NCBI RefSeq assembly: GCF_026151205.1
Contig: NC_087082.1
Coordinates: 12,511,365-12,575,364 of the forward strand
Origin: Bolinopsis microptera
Taxonomy: Eukaryota; Ctenophora; Tentaculata; Lobata; Bolinopsidae
Length of the DNA: 64,000 nt
Direction: 5' to 3'
Part shown: piece by piece, positions 22,774-33,470 of the stretch
Position numbering within the stretch: the first letter of the stretch is position 1
Layout of the letters: each line of letters begins with the position of its first letter
Made by a program: the position numbers and the translations under genes
Notes under the pieces: model-generated
Told to the model about the DNA's origin: nothing
Database searches by the model: none
What the model saw: only the letters and a program-made list of their open reading frames with translations

Positions 22774-25700
22774 ATGGCGACGAGGACAAAAGAGCCACTA
22801 ACCGTCACATGCTGTCAAAAAAGCTGGTTTGAAAGATATGAGTTTGAGTTATTGGCGGGAGGACTGGCAGCAGAGGTCCCAGAGTTAGCTAATGACGGTT
22901 CTAACCGTGAGGCTAGAAACATGGCTATAAAGAAGAATTTAGCAGGCTTTATTGCAAGGACAGATGAGAACATTTACAAGCTGTTGAAGTCACTGACCGT
23001 AAAAAAGATGGAAGACTGCAGTTACGAGGAGTGTAAGAAACTCATTTTAGATCACTTGGCCCCTGCACCAACAAAGTTTGCTCAAAGATACAAACTAAGA
23101 AGCTGTGTACAAGAGGGTGAAGAAACCACAGCGACCTACGTTTCAAGATTAAGAACAATCGCAAATGAATGTGAGTTTGCCAACTACAACGAGGCTATAT
23201 TGGATCAGCTGCTCGCTGGGCTGAGGAATCAAAAGGTTGTTTCCGAGTTGTTAACGAAGGATGACTTAACACTGGCAACCGCGGTGAAGGAAGCGTTAAG
23301 CCGTGAGCAAGCAAACAGGGAGGCTCAGTTCATGAATAGCACGTTATCACCGGGAGAGTCATCGAGATCAGTGAACTTTGTGAAACCAACATTCAAAAGA
23401 ACAATGAAAAACCTCTATGGGAAGAAGGGGGAAAGTTCAGGTGGTTCGGGTGGAAAGCAGAAAAGTGGAATGCAAAAGGGACTTAAATGTAGACGGTGCG
23501 GACTTCGTGGACATATTGGTGAAAATTGTCAAGTCCGGTGTCATATCTGCAAACGTATTGGACACATCTCCAAGAATTGCAAGCAAAACAGCATTGTTCA
23601 CAACATTGAACAAGGAGAGTCGAGTTCGGAGAGTTATGAGTTCGGTATGGATGAGAATTGTGAAAATGTCTTGGACAATGAGCTTTACCCCGAGTATGAT
23701 CATGACAATGAGTGTAATTCAGTTGAGATTGAAAAAGGTAATGCTAATACATGTTCTTATCTGTGTGCTGATTTCTCTAAACTTACTCATTTAACTGATT
23801 CGAAATCTTCAAATATGTATGTGAGGGATAAGGTGTTTAATGCCTTTGATTTTAGTTATCTTGTTTGTGACCCCGATTCCACTATTACCACTGATAAGTC
23901 TGATTCAAGTTTAGTTTCTGATAATGTGTTACCGAATGTCAATATGATTGAGTTAAGCAAACCGTATGTAGAAGTAGAAATCAACGGTAAACTTCTGTCT
24001 ATGGAGTTCGATTCAGGGTCTGCAGTGTCTGTTGTGAGCAAACGTACATTATTATCTTGTGGCTTGGCCAATTTAACACTTACACCCAGCAGGCAAACAT
24101 TACGGGTTGCAAACGGACAAATCAAAACAGTTGACGGCTGTGCTGTAGTTAATGTAGAGTTGAACGGTGAAAAAGCTCATGGAATGCAGCTCTATGTAGC
24201 AGAGGACTTCCCCAGTTTGTTTGGAAGACCGTGGATTGTAAAGTTCTGTGGACAGAATTGGCTAGAGAAGCTGCTCAGCACAAAGTTAGTACATAATTTA
24301 GCCCCAGACAAATCCCAGCAGGTGTCAGTGAGCTGTGAAAGCTGCTCTGGGAGTGGTGTCGATAAGGGTGACATGCTAACCGATGGTGCGACCGTGAAAA
24401 ACAGGTGGAAATGTGAAAACACCTGTACTCGGGTTGATCAATGTCGTAGTATCGCTCAGTTAAAACAGAGCGAGGTGTTTAAATCGGGTTTAGGACTAGT
24501 TAAGGGTGTACAGGCAAGTTTGGTCCTGAAGGACAACTCCAAACCTATTATGATGAAAGCCCGTAGTCTACCCTATGCCTTGAGAAACAAGGTTGAAAGT
24601 GAGTTAAATGATATGGTTGAAGCGAAGATTCTAACCAAAGTCGAAGACAGTCCATGGGGGACACCCATAGTGCCTGTGAAGAAGGATGGAGGGCAGTCAG
24701 TGCGCATTTGTGGGGATTATAAATCGACCCTGAACAAATGTATCAGCACCCGACAATACCCTCTACCTACCGTGGAGGAATGTCTGAATGCTGTGCAGGG
24801 GGGACAAACGTTCTCTAAGATTGACATCAAAAAGGCTTATAATAACCTGTTGATAAGAAATGAGGACCGTGTCTTGACCACCCTGAATACGCACAAAGGG
24901 TTGTATCAATGGAATCGCTTGCCGTATGGCATCAGCAGTGCATCGGCTATATTCCAGTCATGTATGGATGACACTCTGTGGGGTGTGCCTATGACGTGCT
25001 GCAGAATTGACGATATATTAGTTTCTGGTCGAAATGAGAGTGACCATCTGATCAACCTCAATAATGTCATAAGTAGGTTGGAGCAGCGAGGTTTTAAATG
25101 TAAAACCGAAAAAACTTCTTTCATGCAAAAAGAAGTTGTCTATCTGGGTCATGTGGTGTCTGCTGAAGGGATCAAACCCGTGAAAAGCAAGGTCGAGAGT
25201 ATGCTGATGGCTCCAGAACCTAGGAATGTGGACGAACTAATTAGTTTTTTGGGGGCTGTGAATTATTACAGGCGCTATTTGCCCAACTTGTCGTCTGTGA
25301 TTGCTCCAATTGAAAGGCTGAGAGCTAAGAATGTAAAGTGGGTGTGGACAAATACCGAAAAGACAGCGTTTAAAATATTGAAAAATCTGCTGGCTTCTAA
25401 CCGTGTATTGACCTTTTACAATCCCAAGCTTCCTCTTAAACTGGACACTGATGCTTCAATCGGTGGCATTGGCGCAGTGTTGTCTCACATTATGCTGAAT
25501 GGGGATGAGCGCCCCATTGAGTTCATCTCCCGGACCCTGTCACCGGCCGAGAGGAATTACGCTCAAGTGGACAAAGAGGCCCTGGCCATAGTGTGGGCCA
25601 TAAAGCGCCTACATATTTACTTGTATATGAGACAGTTTACCTTGGTGACAGATCATCGTGCGCTGGTTCGTATATTTGGCGATAAGCCAATTCCAGAGAT

Positions 25701-27393
25701 GACTGCCGGTAGGTTAACTAGGTGGGCTTTATTCCTTATGAATTACCAGTATGACATTCAATATCGTAATACCAAGGATCATGCTAACGCTGATATGTTA
25801 TCCAGGCTGCCAAAATCGGTAACACACCCTGTGAGGGAGAGAGACGAGTTTGGTGATATGTTCGCACTGACTATGAGCGAGACTTTACTCAATGCTGAGT
25901 TAGTGGCGAACGACACTCGTAAGGACCCGATTCTGAGCAGAGTTTTGGAATACACTCTGAATGGTTGGCCGAAGAATCTGAAATGTGACGGTGATCTCAA
26001 AGCTTTCTGGACTAGAAGAGACGAGTTGAGCCATGAACTTGGGTGTTTAACTTGGGGAGCCCGTGTCGTGATTCCCGCTAAACTGAGAAGCACTGTAATG
26101 GATATTCTGCACGCCACTCACATTGGAGTAACAGGTATGAAATCCTTGGCCAGATCTTACGTTTACTGGCCACGTCTTGACACACAAATCGAGGATACTG
26201 CTCGGACGTGTGAGACATGCGCCAAGTATGGTAAGAACATGACTAAAGTCGTTGACCACCCCTGGGCTAAAACCAGTGCACCTTTCCAAAGAGTACACGC
26301 TGACTTTGCGGGCCCATTCCTGGGCAGCATGTGGCTATTATTAGTAGACTCTTACAGCAAGTGGCCTGAAGTTGTTCAAATGAACACAAATACAACATCT
26401 AGTGCTACAATACGTGCTTTTAGATCCATATTCTCTCGTACAGGTATCCCAATCTGTCTGGTAACGGATAACGGACCACAGTTCGTGTCGGATGAAACTG
26501 AGGGATATCTGAAATCCTGTGGTATAAAGCACGTGACTGTTCCGACGTATTCTCCCAAATCAAACGGAATCTGCGAACGACTTGTTCAGTCGTTTAAATC
26601 CGCCCTGAAAAAGATGTCTGTAACCAGTAAGGACGTGTGCAAGAATCTGAACGATTTTCTGCTAACTTACCGCAACACACCCCATTCGTCTACTGGTCAA
26701 ACACCAGCTGTGTTAGCGTTCAACAGAACTCTGCGATCTAAACTACACCAAATCAAACCAACCGATCGGATGAGGGAGCAGGAATTGCAATCTGAGAAAC
26801 TGCAAGTTGCAATTAACGAACACCCCAGAACTCGAGAGTTCCGGGAAAATCAGCTCATTTTCGCCAAAATGGACGACAAAAGCCACTGGGAGCAAGCTAG
26901 AGTAATCAAAAGACTCGGTGATAATTCGAACAATTACGTGGTCCAACACGGAGACAGGATTGTAAAGAAACACGCTGACGCAATAAAACCACGACACACC
27001 CCCGTTATAAGGATGGAACGAAAAGCAATCACTAGTCCGCAAAAAACGCTGTTAACCAGAGAGATAGCTCGCTCTGACATTAAGTTCCAGAAGCTGCATG
27101 AAACAAGGGAAAGACGGAGAATGAATGCACTAAACCTAGGAGTTCCGAACGGCAACAGACTTGAGGCTGTGGCGAAACCAGCGTCCCCAGTCAGGGATAC
27201 CTCACCGTCTAAAGTGACTGAGCGTCCTCAACCGAAAGTTGCTTCCCCCCTGAAAACCAACGACAAGCAAGTCCGGGTGTCTGAGTTGTCCAAACCTACA
27301 GCTACAGGTGGTGCACCCTTACCTGAACCGCGTTTGAGACCAACCAGAAGTGCTAAGAGTGATGCTATCACTAAAATGAAAACCATGAGTTAG
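22774..27393 (+). CDS. Gag-Pol polyprotein of the gypsy element, single frame
   Basis: 1539 residues from ATG 22774. The frame stays open further upstream into the LTR, but only with a TTG start. Order: capsid-like helical region; two CCHC zinc knuckles (CRRCGLRGHIGENC and CHICKRIGHISKNC); aspartic protease (FDSGSAVSVVS); reverse transcriptase (KIDIKKAYNNL, RLPYGISSA, then the active-site box); RNase H (DTDASIGG, DKEALAIVW, TDHRAL); integrase with its HHCC finger (HATHIG, CETC), the two acidic residues in HADFAG and VTDNGPQF and the glutamate in NGICERL; and a C-terminal tail rich in Pro, Lys and Arg. The reverse transcriptase box reads RIDD where the family usually has a tyrosine before xDD, a substitution that could impair the enzyme. 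There are no stops or frameshifts, and gag and pol are not separated. Confidence 0.95.
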   Translation: MATRTKEPLTVTCCQKSWFERYEFELLAGGLAAEVPELANDGSNREARNMAIKKNLAGFIARTDENIYKLLKSLTVKKMEDCSYEECKKLILDHLAPAPTKFAQRYKLRSCVQEGEETTATYVSRLRTIANECEFANYNEAILDQLLAGLRNQKVVSELLTKDDLTLATAVKEALSREQANREAQFMNSTLSPGESSRSVNFVKPTFKRTMKNLYGKKGESSGGSGGKQKSGMQKGLKCRRCGLRGHIGENCQVRCHICKRIGHISKNCKQNSIVHNIEQGESSSESYEFGMDENCENVLDNELYPEYDHDNECNSVEIEKGNANTCSYLCADFSKLTHLTDSKSSNMYVRDKVFNAFDFSYLVCDPDSTITTDKSDSSLVSDNVLPNVNMIELSKPYVEVEINGKLLSMEFDSGSAVSVVSKRTLLSCGLANLTLTPSRQTLRVANGQIKTVDGCAVVNVELNGEKAHGMQLYVAEDFPSLFGRPWIVKFCGQNWLEKLLSTKLVHNLAPDKSQQVSVSCESCSGSGVDKGDMLTDGATVKNRWKCENTCTRVDQCRSIAQLKQSEVFKSGLGLVKGVQASLVLKDNSKPIMMKARSLPYALRNKVESELNDMVEAKILTKVEDSPWGTPIVPVKKDGGQSVRICGDYKSTLNKCISTRQYPLPTVEECLNAVQGGQTFSKIDIKKAYNNLLIRNEDRVLTTLNTHKGLYQWNRLPYGISSASAIFQSCMDDTLWGVPMTCCRIDDILVSGRNESDHLINLNNVISRLEQRGFKCKTEKTSFMQKEVVYLGHVVSAEGIKPVKSKVESMLMAPEPRNVDELISFLGAVNYYRRYLPNLSSVIAPIERLRAKNVKWVWTNTEKTAFKILKNLLASNRVLTFYNPKLPLKLDTDASIGGIGAVLSHIMLNGDERPIEFISRTLSPAERNYAQVDKEALAIVWAIKRLHIYLYMRQFTLVTDHRALVRIFGDKPIPEMTAGRLTRWALFLMNYQYDIQYRNTKDHANADMLSRLPKSVTHPVRERDEFGDMFALTMSETLLNAELVANDTRKDPILSRVLEYTLNGWPKNLKCDGDLKAFWTRRDELSHELGCLTWGARVVIPAKLRSTVMDILHATHIGVTGMKSLARSYVYWPRLDTQIEDTARTCETCAKYGKNMTKVVDHPWAKTSAPFQRVHADFAGPFLGSMWLLLVDSYSKWPEVVQMNTNTTSSATIRAFRSIFSRTGIPICLVTDNGPQFVSDETEGYLKSCGIKHVTVPTYSPKSNGICERLVQSFKSALKKMSVTSKDVCKNLNDFLLTYRNTPHSSTGQTPAVLAFNRTLRSKLHQIKPTDRMREQELQSEKLQVAINEHPRTREFRENQLIFAKMDDKSHWEQARVIKRLGDNSNNYVVQHGDRIVKKHADAIKPRHTPVIRMERKAITSPQKTLLTREIARSDIKFQKLHETRERRRMNALNLGVPNGNRLEAVAKPASPVRDTSPSKVTERPQPKVASPLKTNDKQVRVSELSKPTATGGAPLPEPRLRPTRSAKSDAITKMKTMS
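22775..22786 (+). promoter_or_regulatory. Primer-binding site complementary to tRNA-Ser(GCU)
   Basis: tggcgacgagga lies two bases after the LTR and is the reverse complement of TCCTCGTCGCCA, the 3' end expected of animal tRNA-Ser(GCU) with its CCA. It overlaps the gag start codon (ATG at 22774), so the same bases serve as primer site and first codons. Confidence 0.8.
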
Positions 27394-27858
27394 AATGAGT
27401 AATCACGAACTGAAATCATTGTAAACCCGTATGTTGTAATATTTGTCAAACCGCTGTTTTTATCACATTTTTAGAGTCACTCATTATTTTAAATTTTACA
27501 GATTTCCTGATTTAACTTATGTATTTTAATAATTCGACAGAGAACGTGGCTAATCCAATTTTATGGAAATATGAGTTACAAGTTTTTAACGTTTAAGAAG
27601 CAAAATGTTGCTAATTTTGTCCCGACCTGTGGGGAGAAAGTATTTTTTATGTCTGTTTTCTGACAGTTAAAGTTAAAGACCAGTTTGGTCACAAAAGTTG
27701 TTCCACATGTATGGAACGCGCGGCGACGTTAAGCTAGTCAGCGCTAAAAAGTGACAGTCCTCCTGACCTCAATTTTGCGCGCGCGCCTAGCTCCTCGTGT
27801 TAAACGCGAGCGCAGCTAGTTGTATCGGCCGACTAGCTATAACTTGCCGAAGGGAGAT

Positions 27859-27975
27859 TGTTATATATATTGAACATTGATTGCTATCATAATTTGTTAT
27901 TAACGATTTGTTCTTCCCTAGCCTCTATGATTACGTGTTAACAACTTGTTTTATTTCTACGCTCACGCTACAACA
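27859..27975 (+). repeat. 3' LTR, 117 bp
   Basis: Same sequence as the 5' LTR, preceded by the purine tract gaagggaga (about 27849-27857) and followed by the gcaat target duplication. Confidence 0.95.
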
Positions 27976-29606
27976 GCAATGACTGGTCGAATAGTAGACT
28001 GCAGAATGTAGTTAAGCAATGAGATCTTAAGACAGGGTCACTTCTCGTTAATCATTTGCTCAATTGTCAATCACATTTACCTGATTCTGCTAAATAGAAT
28101 CGCTCGAGACCGTTGTATACTGTATTGACAGTTTTCTCATTTCACGCTTTCGTCAATATTAATTAATATTCAGTCGCTGGATTCACCCACAAATTAATGA
28201 CGATGTTATTTCAAGCATGGCATATATAATTGATAATAGGTGTGATGTGACGTGCTTGTTTCACAAGAAAAGAACGGCAGTCGCATGCTACTGAACGGCA
28301 AATAAAATGGGTTTTGGTTAAAGCAAAGCTTTAATAATTTTTCAAGTAGCATGGCGCAAGTATGAAGTCAAGTCTTTAAAATTTTGTAACTGAAGGGCAC
28401 GTGTTAATGAAAAATGTACGTGTTAATGAAAAATGTACGTGTCCTTCCACAATCCCTTCTGTTGGGTCACACGTTATTGGGAACTGAGATCGCTATCGTG
28501 TAACTAGAAGCAGTATATGCAAAAAAACATTGGTGATAGGTGATAGGCAATATGAAATTACACATCTTACTTTAACTTTATCCCATCACCCATGGACTTA
28601 TTAATTATCGGCTGGTGGTGGTGTCATCGTTCGTCGTACTCAAAACGTTTCGCGGTTGCGAATGCCGGCCTATCGAGGAAAATCTTTTTACTTTGTATTT
28701 TAACCATTATAAAGTATGATTAGTCGGATATAGTACTGAGTTCAAACAGACAACAGTACCCGAAACGAAAAAGCAAACATTTGATTTTTGTTTCGGCGAC
28801 TGAATCGTTGATGGGCCGGCAAATATTTGTTGTCGAGTACTGTTGAATACTCATATTAACATGATTATTGATTTAATTTAGGAATTGTATATAACTATCT
28901 TTGACCAGGTTTAATTGTTGATGAGAATGCACCCCAGCACTGGGCGCGAGCGGCGGCTTTGATGTTAGCGGCTACAAGCTTGAAGCTAGGCAGCTGCAGA
29001 AAAAACGCCGCGCGCGTTCACAGTTCAGCGTACGGCTTTTCGTTTTTGATTTTACAAATGACAAAGCAACTTTTAATGATTATTAATGGAATTATCGGAT
29101 ATTTATAATTCAATATGTATTGATTCTTCTGTGGAAAAAAATTGTATTTTACTTGAACAAAACTGCCGTATAGTAGTAGTTTATGGTTTAAAATTTACCC
29201 TGTCCCAAAATTAACTTAAAACTTAGACTGTCGTAAAGCTTTTTTGTGTGTTGTGCGTCATAAAAACTTTGTACCTTAACCAACTAGAGATCTCGTGCTT
29301 GCGAGCGCATCACATTGCACGTTGCTCTATCCAGAGCCCTTGCGCTTGCAGTAGTTGCAGTAGTGCGCGCCCGCATCACGGCGGTAAAAAGGGCTCTAGC
29401 CTGTATGCTGTAGCCATCAACCCACCCAACGATTTTGGCACCACTCTACAGTGGTGTCAAAATTACCCGCGCTTTTGTCCTCATATGCGACGTGTGTAGC
29501 CTTACAGACATTGATTGCGTAAAGTAAACGAGGTGTCGTACGTCACCTCAAGATCGGGTGACAGGGGGCTGACCATGCCCGAACCTAATTGATCATTGAT
29601 TGGGTC

Positions 29607-29656
29607 TGAGGTCACGTGATTATGAGCCTATGAGGTCACGTGACTATGACGTCACC
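29607..29656. promoter_or_regulatory. Two E-boxes and a CRE in a duplicated 24-bp segment
   Basis: The segment tgaggtcacgtga occurs twice, 24 bp apart, each with the palindrome CACGTG (29613-29618 and 29637-29642). A full CRE, TGACGTCA, follows at 29647-29654. These are consensus sites for bHLH-ZIP and CREB-type factors. No gene start is recognised nearby, so any role is unproven. Confidence 0.4.
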
Positions 29657-30377
29657 AGACCTTGTCCTCCGTTTCCCGCGCCGCTCATTGGACCAGTTGA
29701 GCTTGCATGCTTGTGAATGTAGGTGTAAGTACAGCTGTATTGTAGTTTATACCTAATTAACCCTTGTGGCGCGATGCACTAGTCACTACTGGGTCGCGCG
29801 CGCGCATCCAATAATGCTTCTCGCAACCAAATGATTCTTCAGTAGATCGGCGAGATGCACCACTCACCACTGGGCTTCGCCGAGCTGCGAAGGATTGACA
29901 TCGTGAATCAAGATACGAAGTAAGAATGATATTTTGCGTTGTATCACGTGGTGACCCCCCACTGTCGCTTCACTATACTGTATTTCACATAGCCATGTGT
30001 ATACGCGTACTGCGTGACGCGCTTGTTTCACGCGCTACTGCAAGCGAGAGGGCTCTGGTTAGAGCAAATACTGTATCGTATTCGAGGTTTGCTCTATCCG
30101 GAGCCCTTGATTGACGATGTCAATCCGTCGAGATCGTTGCTCTACGAAGCAGGGCAACGATCGTCGATGCGAAGCAAGAATGTTAGTTCGCGCAACGCGT
30201 CGAAGCGGCGAAGTCCTCCAACCGGAGCCCTTGCGCTTGCAGTAGCGCGCGCCATTTGACTTGTGGAACAAGCGCGCCCGCAGTGGTGCGAAAGCACATG
30301 GTTAGGTGGACATCGATATCGTTGCTTTGTTAATTCGCAGAGCAACGATCTGGAAGGGTTGACATCTGACATCGTCA

Positions 30378-30392
30378 ATCAAGTGCAAATTA
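30378..30392 (+). repeat. 15-bp direct repeat, left copy
   Basis: atcaagtgcaaatta occurs here and again at 40509-40523 in the same orientation, just outside the two inverted arms. It may be a target duplication or a shared piece of repeat. Confidence 0.6.
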
Positions 30393-30440
30393 TCAAATAA
30401 CGGAGTAGTTCGCTGTTTATTAGTCTCATGATTGAAATAC

Positions 30441-30703
30441 TGATATCTGGATATTATCCGGTTGGAAGAGACAAGGACAAGTGAAACAAGGAAGTTAGGA
30501 GTAAGGGCAAATTTTCGGCGTCAACGCCATCTTCAGGCTAAAATTGTTATAAATGTTAGTATATAATAAATGCTTCTATACTAGTTAAAATGCTAAATTA
30601 AAATTACACACACTGAATACAGGTTACATCAAATGGTATTGTACATTACATTGAAAATAGTGATGTACACACGTTTTACACTCTGTCCAAGTACATAATA
30701 TCT
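30441..30703 (+). repeat. Left arm of a 262-bp inverted repeat
   Basis: Starts tgatatctggatattatccg and ends gtccaagtacataatatct. Its reverse complement is found at 40250-40512 and I see no mismatch along the length. The arms are 9.5 kb apart. Confidence 0.93.
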
Positions 30704-33470
30704 ATATTCAAAGACAAATTTAAACAAATAGCACACGACCCTGCTGTTCCCTGCGGTTTCTTTGCGTTCGCGACTATACCCATTTGTGATTCCACTGTGT
30801 GGACGCAGGTATGACAAATCATATATCTTCGTAAAGTACATCCTCTGACTAGGAGATCACAAGTTTAATCAGTTCTGGAGACTGTTCCTGGACAGAGTTA
30901 GGACGGTTTAAAGCTTCCGCGCCGCGCAATAGCCCCAAAATGGCTAAAAATATACATCGTAGTAGAATAACTTTGCGTAGGGAATGCGCGAGCACGACAA
31001 TATGATAGTTAATATTTATTTTCGGCATCCGGCACGATAGCCTAGTTGGCTAAGAGGGCGATTGACCGTGCTAGCTGAGGGTTCGAATCCCGGTCTGACC
31101 TTTATTTAGTTTGAACTGAAACAAGTTATTTACTATTTTCGTCAAAAAGCTTCTCTAGTGACAGTGTTAGGTTAATATTGATTAGTTAATTATATTAAAA
31201 GTTTTACTCTAGGATGAAATTCATAATTAGAAATGGCAAAGCAGCTATACGCAAAGCATCATTATACTACAATTTAATAGAAATAACAATGTCTGTCTCT
31301 GATTATTTTTAAATACAAGTAACAGACTTGAGCAGTATTGCATATGCATCGATTAGTATTCAGTTCGGAGTCGTCGCTATCAGCTATAGCATAGATTTTA
31401 AATTGCTGCTATAGCTGCAGATATGAGCAGTTTTTATCAGTCTGATTTGGTCCGTTTTGGGCTGGGCCCAGTTTGCCAAGGATTCTGTTTTTATCTGTTG
31501 TAAAACTTGGTGTGCCTTTAAGTGCCTCTCTCAACGACAATCCCTCTTTAGCAGTTACTAATACTTGATAGCTATATTAATTCTGCCTGTCATGGTGGGA
31601 AAGGAAGGTCAAGACTGCTTGTTTTATAACTTTTTGTTGGGACTATTGACATGTAGTGTTTGGAGAAGGAGGGTAACGAAGGAGCACTTTTTAGTTGTCC
31701 AGTGGGCATGACTGTCCACATCTGAAACAGATTTTAATGAAAGGAACTAAATAATAATACGGTTGAGTAAAATCAAATCTGAGACTTGAGTGGCGAGTGC
31801 AGTAGGGAAAGAAAATCTATAAGTGCATCTCAAACTGCTAAACTTGACTTACTGTTGAAAAAGACTGTTTGACTACACTTCAATCCACCAGCCTCTCATA
31901 ATTTTCAATTTGTGAAGCAGCTGGCGTGAGTTTCGTGAAAATCTTTCATAATCCCAGCCTCCAGAAGTTGCTTTTATTTTGGGTCCTCTTAGAGCTTTAG
32001 AGGTTATCGATATTCCAGATTATGTCTGCTTTGTTGTCTGTACTTCCGGGGGTTGTATAAACCTGAGAAATTGAACAGTTCAATACCAGAGAGAATGCTG
32101 AAGACTTCGAAAGTTCTGCCAATATGTTTATTTTCTATACATAAATCCGAATTTGTCTCTTTAGTGGCGATTTTAGACAAAATTTACCTTCTTTCGGACT
32201 AAAATTTGAAACTGAATTGAAGTTTAAACGATTACCTCTAGAATGATATTAATGAATTAGTAAATTTATCATCTGAAGTCAAGTTATGGTCGATTTTGGA
32301 AGCTTGGATACGCTAAAATTATTAATTACATCAATATGATATCAATTATTGCGCGCGGCTCGGTTATATTGCGCGTGGTTACTAGGCGCCAGCGGAAGAA
32401 TTGCTTACAATTTTTTTTCCGTTCGGCAGAAAGACAATTGTGACTGACAAACATGTAGAAAACTCTCCCAGAACTTCTAGTATATTCTTTAGGGCGGGAA
32501 ATACATCGTATGCAAGGTCCGTGATTATCCCGCCAAATCCGAATTTCTTCCTAAATATATCACAAAGGCACGTTCACAATTTTTGCGCGTTATAAACCGC
32601 TTCATTTTAGGTCGTTCTATAGTTAATCTCACTACTTCAAAAGGGTAAAACTGGTTAGAGAAGAACTCAACCTTTGGTTTCTTCACAAGTAGAAGCACTA
32701 AGAAAACACCCAAGTTGTCCATAATAGAGACAAGAAACAAACTTTCAAACTAAACAGGCTGACTGAGCTTAAGAGGTTTATATACATTTGTATACCTATG
32801 GAACTGTAGAACTGTTGAAATCCAAAGAAGGTTATTGACATTGTTCTCTAGAGGGTGCTGGCATTTTACCTTATAATCATTCTGGAGACGGGAACGAGCA
32901 TGTTACTGTTAACAAGAGTCAAAAATACCGGCAGGGCACTCATTTGAATTCCGTAAGTGTTCTGGGCGTGAAACATTGTCTTCAGGATAAGGAATCTGTT
33001 GCTCCAAGTTATCAACAAGATAAGAAAACGGTTCACTGAATTACTTTAAATGCTTTACTGTTTCGAGGAGAATTGGTATTTGGTGCACTACTGTTCTCAG
33101 GAGAAGGAAACCACCTTTCTACTACTGACGTATACATATAAAAAAAGATGAAAAATATTATAACAACAGAACCTTCTAGAAATATAATTTACATACATTG
33201 CAGGATACGTGGCCCTACAAGTATACCTAGTATATAGTGGTGTTATGAAACAATTCAAAGATATTACCATTGTCCACTCTCAGTTTTTAAACTGTTTTAA
33301 ACGAAGATATATTATTTAACATAAAAATTTAAAATAGTTCTGTCTGGTAATTGATATACACATCCTGAAATAGGGGCGGTTAAATTGTGAGCTTTAATTC
33401 GAGGGTCAACATAAAATCATGGCAAATGGTATCTTACAAGCAATGGCAATATAACCGGGCTTTTTTAAAG
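30704..33470. other. Left internal part of the inverted-repeat region
   Basis: No protein gene recognised. It holds a tRNA-like sequence at 31031-31100 and otherwise AT-rich DNA with a small CpG-rich island near 32350-32395. All open frames are under about 70 codons and look random. Confidence 0.5.
31031..31100 (+). ncRNA. tRNA-like Pol III promoter, probably a SINE head
   Basis: An A-box match TAGCCTAGTTGG and a B-box match GGTTCGAATCC lie about 42 bp apart, as in a tRNA gene or tRNA-derived SINE. The ends (ggcacga and tctgacc) do not pair well enough for a proper acceptor stem, and I cannot assign a clean anticodon arm. A SINE head is more likely than a working tRNA. Confidence 0.5.

Larger units (their letters stand above)
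22656..27975 (+). mobile_element. Complete Ty3/gypsy LTR retrotransposon (mag-like), 5.3 kb
   Basis: Bounded by two 117-bp LTRs that look identical base for base (22656-22772 and 27859-27975), beginning TG and ending CA. The element is flanked by a 5-bp target duplication gcaat (22651-22655 and 27976-27980). A primer-binding site follows the 5' LTR, and a purine-rich tract (gaagggaga) directly precedes the 3' LTR. One open gag-pol frame fills the middle, and about 460 bp of GC-rich untranslated DNA follows it. Identical LTRs mean the insertion is recent. The very short LTR, the tRNA-Ser type primer site and the two-knuckle gag fit the mag lineage. No envelope gene is present. Confidence 0.96.
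27981..30440. other. Gene-free region with GC-rich dispersed repeats
   Basis: No exon recognised. From about 28,920 the DNA alternates between AT-rich and CpG-rich patches. Several short motifs recur: agcccttgcgcttgcagtag at about 29336 and 30227, the related inverted gctactgcaagcgag at about 30032, and gcaccactcaccactgggc-like text at about 28929, 29773 and 29854. A cgaagcaagaatg motif near 30170 recurs at about 40735. These look like fragments of one or two old repeat families. Confidence 0.5.

Noticed and set aside
29248..30378. Several 60-83 codon frames on both strands in the CpG-rich repeat zone
   Set aside because: They arise from GC-rich repeats, overlap one another on both strands and have no recognisable domain.
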